This document shows, one piece after another, positions 26,764-35,810 of a DNA stretch of 64,000 nucleotides. Where the stretch lies: assembly GCA_029565685.1 (NCBI GenBank), contig JAKQNR010000019.1, positions 1-64,000 on the forward strand. The letters are read 5' to 3'. Source of the DNA: a bacterium. Its GTDB lineage: Bacteria > Zhuqueibacterota > Zhuqueibacteria > Residuimicrobiales > Residuimicrobiaceae. The notes beneath the pieces are model-generated. The model searched no databases. It was not told the origin of the DNA and was given only the letters and a program-made list of their open reading frames with translations. A program made the translations under genes and the position numbers. Position 1 is the stretch's first letter, and each line of letters starts with the position of its first letter.

Positions 26764-27728
26764 CAGGGTTGCACCTCAACGCGGAAGGCTTTAACCAGAA
26801 TGCCGGCGCCGGTCACCTTCTCTCCGCTGCGGAGATTCCTGCGCTCCCCGCGATGAAGTGGAGTGGTGCGGCGAAGAGCAGTCTGCCGTTTCTGCAATCC
26901 CTGAACAAACTTTTTAAAAGCCTGAATGTCCGTTTCGGAACCACCCTGCTCTGCTTTTTCCAGCAGCCAGTTCAGCTGCATCGGATTGTGTTGAGCAGCG
27001 AAAAGATAAACCGTCGTGTTGCCGATATCCTGTTCATCGAACACCCGCCATGGTGGATCAACCGGTGCGCGCACGCTTTGGCCGGCTTGCACTCGATTCT
27101 CCATCTGGCCGGGCGCTGGAAATAAACGCTCGATGCGTCCCCGGCCGTTTTCCAGCACAATGATCAGATGGCAGGGATTGGCCGGTTGCATCTCTAGTTG
27201 CAGCCGGTCGCCGACGCGTACGACCTCTCCGTTCCTGACCTGTTTCGCCTGCCAGGAGCCATCCGCGGTTTTCGTTTCAAAGGCCATCTGATAGACATAG
27301 CTGGCTGGCAGAGCCTTGGTCTTTTGCTCCTCCTGCGCCGCAGCGGACAATTGAGACAGGTCGCCGCACTTGACATCCGCTTCGATCTGCACATGATAGC
27401 GCGGCGGATCAGACTCCAGCGCATCGATCAGCACCTTTTTGCTGACAATGTAGCCTGCGGCCAGGCTCTTGATCTCGTCCTCCACAGTCATGTAATTATG
27501 CACTTTGCTGTAGGACTCGATATACAGACCGGTGCCCTGTTCTACTGCTTTGCGTTCCGCATCCTTCATAGCTCTTTCTTTGGCCGCCTGAATGGTGTCG
27601 GTATCGCCCATATAAGCCAAACCGTCCACCGTGACCTTGACCACAGCGGCGGGTTCCTGCGCGGAACAAGCCGCCACCCCGATCCACAACCAACAGCCAA
27701 TAAAGACGTTCGTCATCGCTTCGGCCAT
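26763..27728 (-). CDS. DUF4384-type lipoprotein with LPP20/FlgO-like N-terminal domain
   Basis: 321 residues from the ATG at 27728, which has GAGG seven bases upstream; an earlier in-frame ATG lacks this. Lipoprotein signal ending GVAAC. Residues ~20-120 show the repeated helix-strand pattern of LPP20/flagellar-assembly-like proteins (IQAAKERAMKDAERKAVEQG, DALESDPPRYHVQIEADVKC). The middle (about 155-250; VVRVGDRLQLEMQPANPCHL, IERLFPAPG) fits DUF4384, a beta-sandwich seen in envelope proteins that tracks surface or secretion functions. It is translationally coupled to the D-aminoacylase. Likely anchored in the outer membrane; function unknown. Confidence 0.75.
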   Translation of the reverse strand: MAEAMTNVFIGCWLWIGVAACSAQEPAAVVKVTVDGLAYMGDTDTIQAAKERAMKDAERKAVEQGTGLYIESYSKVHNYMTVEDEIKSLAAGYIVSKKVLIDALESDPPRYHVQIEADVKCGDLSQLSAAAQEEQKTKALPASYVYQMAFETKTADGSWQAKQVRNGEVVRVGDRLQLEMQPANPCHLIIVLENGRGRIERLFPAPGQMENRVQAGQSVRAPVDPPWRVFDEQDIGNTTVYLFAAQHNPMQLNWLLEKAEQGGSETDIQAFKKFVQGLQKRQTALRRTTPLHRGERRNLRSGEKVTGAGILVKAFRVEVQP

Positions 27729-27909
27729 ATCTTTTCCTCTGTTTTTCACCGGCCTTGCTCATCGGCCGGAATAATACCGGGAAAGGTCTACCCTTTTCAT
27801 GCGGTTCAAGATAATTTGAAATTAAAAGATTATCAAGAGCTATTTCACCTTCGGCCGGACACTGCCGATCTCAGCGAACCGGCTGCCGAATCTGCCTTGC
27901 CCCCGGCCT

Positions 27910-28962
27910 TTAGCTCGCCTCGGCGATGGCACGGTACATGGCCACCATGCTTTGCGGAGAGCTGGTGACCTGAATGTTATGACACGGGCCGGGGATATAG
28001 CCGTTGTAGGCGCCGAGCACGCGAATGTTCTCGAACACCTCCTGACGGATCTCCTCTTCAGAGCCGAACGGCAAAGTGTACTGGTTGTCGATGCCGCCGT
28101 GAAAGATCACCTGTTCGCCGAAATCATCGGCCAGTCCCTGCCGATCCATGCCCTTGCAGCGCCACTGAATGGGATTGAGCGCATCGATGCCCAGCTGGAT
28201 CATATCCGGAATGATCGGCCGGACCGCTCCGTCGCTGTGGTGAAAAACAAAAGCCCCGGCTTCGTGCACCAGATCGATCATGCGCTTCATTCGCGGCAAG
28301 AAGTATTGCCGAATGTGCTGCGGCGAATAGAGCAGGCTCTCCTGTGTGCCCATATCCTCCGCCACCCAGGAGACCAGCACGCGGCCTGGTATCGCCTCGT
28401 ACAGCCGGCGGGTCTTTTCATAGCACAGGTCGTACAATTTTCCTAGCGCGTAATGGACGATCTCGGGGTTCTCATACAGATCGATGAAGGCCTGTTCAGT
28501 GCCGCGCAGCTGCTCCTTGTAATCCATGAACGGTTCCGATCCGCCGCCGATGATCACCCAATCCTCCTTGCCGCGGATCTCTTCCGCCAGGTGACTGAAA
28601 TCCCACCAGTCCGCGGAAGGCCAGGTGTAATTGGCTTCTATCTCCTCCACTGTGGTATAGCGGGCCAGAGGATGGTAATCCACCGCGCCGTCCAACCCGG
28701 TGTACACGCCGCCGGCATAGGCGATGTCCTGATAATGCGCGCCGAACACCGTGGTATTGGGCGCGAGCTTGGGTCCCACATAGCGCGGCTCCACCCAGAG
28801 GCACAGATCGATGTCCAGTTTCCGGCATGCGGCCTCATAATCCGCCACGTTCAAATAACGGTAGAGATTGGACAAAGCCTCAGGGGTGGCGGTGAGAAAG
28901 GTCGGCAACCGGTCCGGTTTGCGTCGATGCAGCACCTCCAGCCAGCGTTCACGTGACGTCAT
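27910..28962 (-). CDS. Uroporphyrinogen-decarboxylase-family (UroD-like) protein, copy 2
   Basis: 350 residues beginning MTSRERWLEVLHRRKPDR, almost the same opening as copy 1 at 5.3 kb but divergent elsewhere. The motif that reads HSCG in copy 1 is HSDG here (His242, Asp244), while the C-terminal motif gains a Cys (GPCHNIQ, Cys327), so the two copies keep different parts of the zinc-ligand set known from MtaA-type methyltransferases. No signal peptide. It starts 35 bases after the GH109-like gene, the same order as in the first module. Function unknown; haem synthesis is unlikely. Confidence 0.85.
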   Translation of the reverse strand: MTSRERWLEVLHRRKPDRLPTFLTATPEALSNLYRYLNVADYEAACRKLDIDLCLWVEPRYVGPKLAPNTTVFGAHYQDIAYAGGVYTGLDGAVDYHPLARYTTVEEIEANYTWPSADWWDFSHLAEEIRGKEDWVIIGGGSEPFMDYKEQLRGTEQAFIDLYENPEIVHYALGKLYDLCYEKTRRLYEAIPGRVLVSWVAEDMGTQESLLYSPQHIRQYFLPRMKRMIDLVHEAGAFVFHHSDGAVRPIIPDMIQLGIDALNPIQWRCKGMDRQGLADDFGEQVIFHGGIDNQYTLPFGSEEEIRQEVFENIRVLGAYNGYIPGPCHNIQVTSSPQSMVAMYRAIAEAS

Positions 28963-28997
28963 AAACTCTCTGCTCCCTCATCGTTTTGAAAAAGATA

Positions 28998-30314
28998 TCA
29001 ACCCTCCAGCGCAAAGGCCGGCTTGTTGGTTTTCCATTTTCCGCGGGTGAAATCCGGACACTCGACCGGCACACCTCCCTTTTCAATGGACAATCCGGAA
29101 AGCGGAATCACCATGCTCATCAACACAGAGTCATAAATGCTGATGGGCGGTGCGCTCTTTTCGCGCACCGCCTCGAGGAACAGCAGCAGTTCCAGATAAT
29201 CCGTGCCGCCGTGTCCGGCCTGCAGCGCCTTTGCACCATGGGTGCGCCACCAGATATGGTCATAGCGGTCCTGATAAGGCGGAAACGGCTCCCATTCGTG
29301 ATATTTGGGACTGACCCGAGTGAGATAGACTGAATCCCGCTGTTCGTTGTAAATCCCCTCGGTTCCCTGAATGGTCCAGCGGTTGTCGTACGGCCGCGGC
29401 AGTTGCATATCGTAATTGATGATCAGGGTGTTGCCCTTTTTGGTCTTCACCGTGGAGGTGACGATATCGCCCTGTCGATAGGTCAGACGGGCGTTGGGAT
29501 GATCGGGCCCGAATTTGCGTTTGAAATAAGCGTTGACGCCCAGAGAACGGGTGGCCACAGAGGAGATGGTGTCGAAATAATCGCCGTAGCCCAGATCCAT
29601 CCAGCCGAAGACCGGACCCATGCTGTGGGTGGGATATTGATCGCGATTATAATCGAGAAGGAAACGGCCGCCCCAACGCATTTGCCCGTCGGGGGTAAAG
29701 AACCAGTGATCGACGCAGTCGTGTGAATGGGCGGCATGACAATAAACGATTTCGCCCAACAGTCCTTTGCGGATCATGTTCAGCACCGCCAGGTTGTCGC
29801 GGCGAAAACTCCAGTTCTCCAGCATCATGCACGGCACCTGTGTCTCTTCAAAGGTGTCGACCAGGTCCCAGCACTCCTGAAGCGACAGAGCGGCCGGCAC
29901 CTCCACAGCGGTATATTTGCCGCAACGCATCGACTGCACCGCCATGCGCGCATGCCAGTCCCACGGCGTGGCGATCAGCACCGCATCCAGATCCTCGCGA
30001 TAGAGAAGCTGTTGAAACGCCTCCTCGTCACGATAATAGACCTCTGGTTTGGGCTGTCCGCTCTTTTCCACCATGGCCTGCGCCAGCTGCAGATTTTCCA
30101 GATTGATGTCGCACAATGCCGGAAAGCGCACTCCGGGGATAGCCAACAATGTGTGCATGAGCGAACGACCGCGAGAGCCGGTTCCGATAAAGCCCAACCG
30201 CAGCGCTTTACTGTCCGCGCTGCCGGCCGGCGTGGAGGAGAGAACGCTCGCCCATGCCGCTCCGGTCGCTCCTGTTTTGATAAAATCTCGACGATTGATT
30301 GATTTTGACCGCAT
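28998..30314 (-). CDS. GH109-like Gfo/Idh glycosidase, Tat-exported
   Basis: 438 residues from the ATG at 30314 with GGAGG eight bases upstream. Tat signal SINRRDFIKTGATGAAWASV. Rossmann motif LGFIGTGSRGRSLM. Instead of the dehydrogenase EKP motif it has YTAVEVPAALSLQECW, as in GH109 enzymes, and the active-site-region pattern WGGRFLLDYNRDQYPTHSMG is close to GH109 alpha-N-acetylgalactosaminidases, which use NAD and an elimination mechanism. The assignment as GH109-like is from motif recall, not a search. Followed by the second UroD-like gene, repeating the module at 4-6.5 kb. Confidence 0.87.
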   Translation of the reverse strand: MRSKSINRRDFIKTGATGAAWASVLSSTPAGSADSKALRLGFIGTGSRGRSLMHTLLAIPGVRFPALCDINLENLQLAQAMVEKSGQPKPEVYYRDEEAFQQLLYREDLDAVLIATPWDWHARMAVQSMRCGKYTAVEVPAALSLQECWDLVDTFEETQVPCMMLENWSFRRDNLAVLNMIRKGLLGEIVYCHAAHSHDCVDHWFFTPDGQMRWGGRFLLDYNRDQYPTHSMGPVFGWMDLGYGDYFDTISSVATRSLGVNAYFKRKFGPDHPNARLTYRQGDIVTSTVKTKKGNTLIINYDMQLPRPYDNRWTIQGTEGIYNEQRDSVYLTRVSPKYHEWEPFPPYQDRYDHIWWRTHGAKALQAGHGGTDYLELLLFLEAVREKSAPPISIYDSVLMSMVIPLSGLSIEKGGVPVECPDFTRGKWKTNKPAFALEG

Positions 30315-30491
30315 GGTCTCGCCTCCTGCTGTCAACATGTTGTTCCGTTTTTTCAGAACCAGATTGCAGAGATGCAATAAGGCATTTAAATAATAAATTG
30401 CCACATTTAATATTTTATTGAATATAGCTTATTATAGACTTGTGGTCAAGTTCTTTGTAGAGCAATCGGCTGAAACAATCCTCACCAGCGG

Positions 30492-32579
30492 CTAGTTCTT
30501 TCGCTCAGCCACGACCGGGAACATCGAGATGCGGAACTTGGTACAGCCATAGGGCACGAGCGTCACCCGCTCCGCCGGCTGCTGCGCAACCACGGGCTGA
30601 GCCGGTAACGCAGGCGCTTTGAGGGCAGGCGCCCAGTCGATCGCGACGGCGTCAATCTTTAGCCTCAACGGCGACTCGAGCGGCCAGTTCCAGCGGGCCG
30701 GCATGGGCCGGCGCTCGACGCGGATAGCTGGATTGTGTACATCCAGGGCGAACCGCCAGCGGGCAGCGGGATCCGGCGTATTGGCATCGCGCGTATCTGG
30801 AATAGCCAGCGCGAACAACAGCGGCCCGTAAGAGACCGTGGCATATGGCGCGCCCTGCGTACTGCTCTCTTCGGGTATTGTCACCATCGTCGGTTTGTGT
30901 TCACCGGTGTAGGGTCCACCCGGCGCATTGTCGTGTCCGGTCCGCACAAGCGCTTGCATAGGCAGATGCACGCGAACCCAATCCCCCGGTTTCCAGCTGC
31001 GGCGGACACAGACGAATCCCTTTGCATTGGCTATGACCTTGACGGCGACGCCGTTGACGCTCAATTCTGGATTCGTGCACCAGCCGGGAATACGCAAGTA
31101 GATAGGGAATTCCGCCGTGCGAGCCGGCTTGACGGATATTTCGATCGTTTCATTGAAGGGGTAATCGGTATCGCAGACCATCTCGACCGGCACACGATCC
31201 GCCGCCAGCGCCGTGACTTTGCACGGGCCATAGCACGTTGCAACCAGACCGTTGTCATAGGTTGCCATCCACATGTGCGTCACATACCAAGGCACGATGC
31301 GGTTCAGGGCAGCGGTGCAGCACAACGGACTGTGCTTGGCCAGGTACGAACCACCGCCGGCCCGCGGTCCGTGGGGAAAATCGGGCGACCCGTCGGCAAA
31401 CCGGTTGGGGCTCTGAAAGTAGACGTGGGTCTTGAAATCGCGCGACACGGCGGCAGGCCCTGCATTAAAGAAAGCGCGCTCAGCGCGATCTGCCATACGT
31501 CCTTCACCGCTCACCGCCAGCAGATTCACCTGGCTCCACACATAGCCAGCGACATCGCAGGTTTCACTCCCGCGGAACGCACCTGTTGGAACATACCATT
31601 CGTCGGACACCGGCACACCGTGGGGCTGCATGGCGATACGATCGATCAGCTCGTGCCAGCCCAGGGCCGCTTGCAGATAGCTGATCTCACCGGTCCACAG
31701 ATAAGCCACAGCCCAGGGCGTGGTGTTTTCCAAAAACTCGACGACGTGCTGGTTTTCCACGGTGGAGCCCGGCCGCAGGTCAGGCGCCGTGCGGTACCGG
31801 TTGAGATTCGGCTGCAGTCCGGGTCGCTCCTGATCGAACATGGCATCCAGCGCATCCGCAATGGTCTGATTGCCCGTCCACGTGTAGGTATCGTAGGCGG
31901 GCCAAACGTTCGACATGCTGCCGCTGATCGAATGCAGGCAATCCGCGTCGCTGCCATAGGCGGTCTCGAGCGCTTGGAGAATTCGCGGGTCGTTCGAGCC
32001 CGCATAGTAGCCTGTCATGGCGCGTGCCAACAGACCGCAGGCCCACAGCGGCCAGCCACCTAGCGCGGCGTCGACCGCTTTGCGGTCATCCGGATTATTC
32101 CTGTCGAGCCACCAGAGAAAGAGCAGGCCGTCCGGGTGCATGTGGTCCGTCACTGCATGCAGGCGTTGTTTCGCCTGTTGGATCAGAGCTTCGTCGTGAA
32201 GAGCGTACCCAAGCCGTGCAAGGCCGTCGAACCAGTACCCGCCTCCTTCATAGGGCCAGGCGCCTTTGTACCAGAGGAGCTTTTCGCCGGTCATTTTGTG
32301 ATCAGCAGCCCATGCCCGTTTGAATTCGTCGTCATACTGGTCCATGTGTCCGGTATAGCCATCCCGCGCCGCCGAGCACCAGTCGGCCAGCCAGCCAGCT
32401 GGTTCCACTGCTCCGGGCGGCAATGGTAGAAACGCCGGCCGCGTACGCGGCTCAAAGGGACGCGCATAGTTCGCTTGTGCCGAGCTGCCGGAATCCGGCA
32501 CGCGTGCTGAATCTGTGAACGCGGAGGCCAGTACGAACAACAGTGCAGTCACTGCTAACATTAAACAAATGATTCTCAC
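30492..32579 (-). CDS. GH127-family (DUF1680) beta-L-arabinofuranosidase-like protein
   Basis: 695 residues starting at a GTG at 32579, chosen because a perfect AGGAGG lies six bases upstream. Signal peptide (IICLMLAVTALLFVLASAF). The catalytic (alpha/alpha)6 domain contains both halves of the GH127 zinc-cysteine site: ETCDVAGYVW (Glu and Cys ligands) and PLCCTAALNRI (two adjacent Cys, one the nucleophile in characterised members). The C-terminal part is beta-sandwich (FPIYLRIPGWCTNPELSVNG). GH127 enzymes release beta-L-arabinofuranose from plant-type glycans. Export suggests action in the periplasm or outside. It is separated from the upstream esterase by a terminator, so it probably has its own promoter. 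Confidence 0.9.
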   Translation of the reverse strand: MRIICLMLAVTALLFVLASAFTDSARVPDSGSSAQANYARPFEPRTRPAFLPLPPGAVEPAGWLADWCSAARDGYTGHMDQYDDEFKRAWAADHKMTGEKLLWYKGAWPYEGGGYWFDGLARLGYALHDEALIQQAKQRLHAVTDHMHPDGLLFLWWLDRNNPDDRKAVDAALGGWPLWACGLLARAMTGYYAGSNDPRILQALETAYGSDADCLHSISGSMSNVWPAYDTYTWTGNQTIADALDAMFDQERPGLQPNLNRYRTAPDLRPGSTVENQHVVEFLENTTPWAVAYLWTGEISYLQAALGWHELIDRIAMQPHGVPVSDEWYVPTGAFRGSETCDVAGYVWSQVNLLAVSGEGRMADRAERAFFNAGPAAVSRDFKTHVYFQSPNRFADGSPDFPHGPRAGGGSYLAKHSPLCCTAALNRIVPWYVTHMWMATYDNGLVATCYGPCKVTALAADRVPVEMVCDTDYPFNETIEISVKPARTAEFPIYLRIPGWCTNPELSVNGVAVKVIANAKGFVCVRRSWKPGDWVRVHLPMQALVRTGHDNAPGGPYTGEHKPTMVTIPEESSTQGAPYATVSYGPLLFALAIPDTRDANTPDPAARWRFALDVHNPAIRVERRPMPARWNWPLESPLRLKIDAVAIDWAPALKAPALPAQPVVAQQPAERVTLVPYGCTKFRISMFPVVAERKN

Positions 32580-33053
32580 GACGATCCTCCTGTCTAGTCC
32601 ACAATCTTGCAGAAGAAGAATTTTTCCGCCAAACTCGAGTGAGACTTGCAATCAAAAGTGTATGGTGCAACCAAAGCGCATAAAAAAAGCGGATGATCAG
32701 GCGACCATCCGCTTCCCCCTGTCTCCCCCACTGCGTTCAAGCCATTCTGCGAGTACCGTTCCGTTTGCGATGAGGCAGAGGAGAACATCGAGCACACCGA
32801 CAGCGGATTTCCAGTATCCGAACTCCTAAAATAGGCTATGGTTCGAAGGAACCGCAGTGGTGCTGCAATCCGGGGCTGGTCATCTGTGCGAAAAAATGAC
32901 AAATTGCCTCAAGTGTCGCTCTCTTGTTTCACCTGGATCAACTATCTGCTCCTTGGGCAACGAGCGCGGCGAATAAAAACAGATCCTTGGCGGAAAACGA
33001 CCAGCACCGCTCAAGAAATTGCAAAAAACATACCATTTTTGTAATCCACCTGC
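32580..33053. other. Intergenic region without recognisable gene
   Basis: 474 bases between the GH127 gene and the esterase gene. Apart from the GH127 ribosome-binding site (32586-32591) and the terminator at 32682-32714, I found nothing I can name. Short open frames here have no ribosome-binding site and no family resemblance. The unusually long trailer between the esterase stop and the terminator may be the remnant of a lost gene. Confidence 0.4.
32681..32714 (-). terminator. Strong Rho-independent terminator
   Basis: On the minus strand AAGCGGATG and CATCCGCTT form a perfect 9-bp stem with a 10-base loop, running straight into seven T residues. It ends leftward transcription about 340 bases after the esterase stop and 100 bases before GH127. 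Confidence 0.85.
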
Positions 33054-34373
33054 TCATTTCACCGCAGCCGTACCTGTCAATTTTTCCAGCAACCATGGAT
33101 CCGTGACGCTGTATTCTTCCGCATAGGCCCAGTGACCCGTGTCCGGCGCGATGAGCAGCGTTTTCGGTGCAGTGATGACGTTATAGGCGGCGTACATGGA
33201 AGTCGGGGGACAGACGTTGTCGTTAAAGCCCCAGGCGTAATAGCCGGGCGCTTGGACAAAACGGGCGAAATTGACCACATCATAGTATTTGCTGGTTTCG
33301 ATTTTATCCGCTTTGCCGTTGAACGCTTTGTTGGCGTCATTGAACATATGCGGCCAGCCGCCGGCGCGTCCGTGCAGATACCCGGTGACGTCGCACAGAG
33401 CCGGATAATAGGCGACCAGCCACTTGATCCGCGGATCCAAGCCGGCGGTGATGATGGAGAGGGCGCCGCCCTGACTGCCGCCGGTGACCGCCAGTCTTTC
33501 GCCGTCGAACTGCGGCAGTGAAAAGATGAAATCAACCGCACGCACGCAGCCGAGGTAGACCCGCTTGTAATAATAACGGTCGCGGTCATCCAAATTGAAG
33601 AACTGATAATTGTTCAGAGGGCCGGCGCGCAATTCATCATAGACCGAGGGATCCAGGTTGACCGGAATGCCGTGAATGCCGATCTCCAGGGTGATGACTC
33701 CTTTAGCCGCTGTGTTGACATCCCCTTGGTAAGGACGGATGCCTGCACCGGGCACTCGCAGCAATGCCGGGTATTTGCCCGGCTTTTTCGGAACGCAGAG
33801 CATGCCGTATACTCGGGCGCCGCGGGAATAATTCTGCACGCTGATGTGATAGACATCCACCGTCTCGGTACAGCGGGATGGAACCAGGGTCATGCGAGCA
33901 TCCATGGGAATCTCCGCCGCTGCGGCCTTGGCCTTATCCCAGAATTCCTTGAAATCCGGCGGCAGCGTGGTGGTCGGCTGGATTTTTTCCGGCTCAAAGG
34001 CAGCGGCGGCCATGCCGATGTACTCGACCTGATTATGGGTGCAGACCACCTTGCAGTTTAAAAAGCCCGGTTGCTGCAGGGTTCCGCCGTCTATGGTCGT
34101 CTGACCGCTCTTCAACACCAGGGCGCCGGTTTTAACCGGTTTGAGCATCTCGGGGCCGCACTCATAGCGGATGGAAGCGCCTTCCAGCAGCCGGCCGAAC
34201 TGATAGACAGACACCTGGAACAGCGCTTTCTCGCCGATGCGATAGAGCCAATCGCTGTGTTGCGGCGCCATCAAAATTCTGACGTAATCCCCGCGGCTTT
34301 GTCCTAGGCTCCAGGAGCAGAGGAGCAGCGACAGCAGCAGTACGCTCTGCAAAAGGCCAGTGGTTCTTTTCAT
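33054..34373 (-). CDS. Acetylxylan esterase (AXE1/CE7 family)
   Basis: 439 residues with a signal peptide (QSVLLLSLLLCSWSLGQ). An N-terminal beta domain (~25-130) precedes the CE7 alpha/beta-hydrolase. The catalytic triad is visible: Ser in VTGGSQGGALS, Asp in AWGFNDNVCPPTS and His in PDTGHWAY. The family marker RGxQ region is represented by ALLRVPGAGIRPYQGD. CE7 enzymes remove acetyl groups from xylo-oligosaccharides and other acetylated sugars. It begins four bases after the permease stop, the last gene of the uxaC-lipoprotein-permease-esterase run. Confidence 0.93.
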   Translation of the reverse strand: MKRTTGLLQSVLLLSLLLCSWSLGQSRGDYVRILMAPQHSDWLYRIGEKALFQVSVYQFGRLLEGASIRYECGPEMLKPVKTGALVLKSGQTTIDGGTLQQPGFLNCKVVCTHNQVEYIGMAAAAFEPEKIQPTTTLPPDFKEFWDKAKAAAAEIPMDARMTLVPSRCTETVDVYHISVQNYSRGARVYGMLCVPKKPGKYPALLRVPGAGIRPYQGDVNTAAKGVITLEIGIHGIPVNLDPSVYDELRAGPLNNYQFFNLDDRDRYYYKRVYLGCVRAVDFIFSLPQFDGERLAVTGGSQGGALSIITAGLDPRIKWLVAYYPALCDVTGYLHGRAGGWPHMFNDANKAFNGKADKIETSKYYDVVNFARFVQAPGYYAWGFNDNVCPPTSMYAAYNVITAPKTLLIAPDTGHWAYAEEYSVTDPWLLEKLTGTAAVK

Positions 34374-34377
34374 GGGT

Positions 34378-35778
34378 TTACTCCTTAATTTTTCGCCTGT
34401 GAAACAGGCGATCGCGGTGATAATACAGCAACCCGGTGAGAGTCAACGCCAACCCACACAGGGATGGGATAAACGCCGTGATCAGCGTAGTCACCAGCAG
34501 CCAGAGTTGAATGGATAAAACGATCAACAGAGAAAACGGATAGCCCCAAGCGCGATAGGGGCGCGTCACGGTTTTAAATTTCCGGCGGAAAATCCAAACC
34601 GCGACAAACGTAGAGATGTTGAAAATGGCGGAGGTAAACGAAAAGAAATCGATGATGGTTTCATAGACACGGCCGGCAAAGGAGGCTGCCAGCAGCAGCA
34701 GCGAAGCCCAGAACGCCTGAACCAGCAGCGCATTGTTGGGAGATTTGTAACGAGGATGTATGCGGCCCAGTTGGGGGAAAAAAAGCCCATCGCGCGCCAT
34801 AGCAAAAACGCCGCGCGCCTTGACCAGCACCTGCGAGCTGACGCTGCCGAAGGTGTTGAGCATAACCGCCACAGACACCAGGGCGCCGCCCAACCCGCCG
34901 ATGGCCGTCTCCATGGCCTCCACCGCCACCCATTTGGAATTTTGCATGAGCGCAACCGGGATCTGATAGAGATAGGCGGTATTGACCGCCAGATAGATCA
35001 GCAGCACGCCGCTGATGCCCAAGATCAGAGAAAGCGGTAAATTCTTTCGCGGATTGCGCACCTCTTCGGCCACATAGGTGGCGCCCTCCCATCCGCTGAA
35101 GGCAAAGAAAGCGTAGCGCATGGCAGCACCCATAGCCAGAAACGTGGTCCAGTTGAACTGCTCCGGCCAGAACGGTTGAGCGAAATGCTGCCAATTTCCG
35201 CTATAGCTGAAGCTGACGCCGATGACGCCTCCCAGGGCGATCAGTTTGGCGAGGCTGAGAACGTTTTGCACTTTACCGCCCAGGCCCACGCCAAAACAGT
35301 TGACCAGCGTCAACAGCCAGATCACCACCAGCGCAACCAGCACTTCGACGGAACGGGGAAAGGCCGTGCCAAAGGCGATCTTGATCAATGAACTGGCGTA
35401 CTCGGCGAACACCATGGAGACCGCTGCGATGGCCGCGGTCTCGGAGACAAAAAACATCGCCCAGCCGCGCAGGAACGCCCACAAGGGCCCATACGCCACT
35501 CGTAAAAATGCGTAAGGGCCGCCGGACCTGGGCAGCATGGCCGCCATCTCTGCGTAGCAAAAGGCGCCGAGCAGGGTCGCCGCACCGCCGAGAATCCAAA
35601 CGCCGTAAAAAGTACTGACCGATCCCACCAGCAGCATTATGGGACCAGGGGTGCGGAAAATGCCGGAGCCGATGATCCGGCCGATCAGGATGGAAAAGGA
35701 TTCTATGAGTCCGAGTTTTCGCTCCAACTCGGTTTTCTCTGAGAACAGTTCTTCAGCAACAGGGGACTCGGACGGCAC
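34378..35778 (-). CDS. APC-superfamily amino-acid permease
   Basis: 466 residues from a GTG at 35778, preceded by AAGGAG at five bases. A TTG overlapping the previous stop codon is an alternative start but has no such site. Twelve hydrophobic segments are apparent. The first helix carries the APC hallmark IGRIIGSGIFRTPG, and FSGWEGATYVAEEVRNPRKN is the conserved helix 6-loop of the LAT-type exchangers/permeases. Substrate would be an amino acid or amine by family; position in a uronate operon leaves open another substrate. Confidence 0.92.
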   Translation of the reverse strand: MPSESPVAEELFSEKTELERKLGLIESFSILIGRIIGSGIFRTPGPIMLLVGSVSTFYGVWILGGAATLLGAFCYAEMAAMLPRSGGPYAFLRVAYGPLWAFLRGWAMFFVSETAAIAAVSMVFAEYASSLIKIAFGTAFPRSVEVLVALVVIWLLTLVNCFGVGLGGKVQNVLSLAKLIALGGVIGVSFSYSGNWQHFAQPFWPEQFNWTTFLAMGAAMRYAFFAFSGWEGATYVAEEVRNPRKNLPLSLILGISGVLLIYLAVNTAYLYQIPVALMQNSKWVAVEAMETAIGGLGGALVSVAVMLNTFGSVSSQVLVKARGVFAMARDGLFFPQLGRIHPRYKSPNNALLVQAFWASLLLLAASFAGRVYETIIDFFSFTSAIFNISTFVAVWIFRRKFKTVTRPYRAWGYPFSLLIVLSIQLWLLVTTLITAFIPSLCGLALTLTGLLYYHRDRLFHRRKIKE

Positions 35779-35810
35779 GGATTCTCCTTGAGGCTGGAAT
35801 GCGGGGCAGC

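Noticed and set aside
30735-32063. A 442-codon plus-strand frame opposite the GH127 gene
   Set aside because: The minus strand carries complete GH127 cysteine motifs and a strong ribosome-binding site; the plus-strand translation is Arg/His/Gln-rich without motifs.
32821-32840. GGTTCGAAGGAACC as part of a tRNA T-arm
   Set aside because: No acceptor or anticodon stems could be folded around it; it is merely a palindrome-like stretch.
32594-32902. A 102-codon minus-strand frame upstream of GH127
   Set aside because: It runs through a perfect terminator hairpin, has no family resemblance and no ribosome-binding site.
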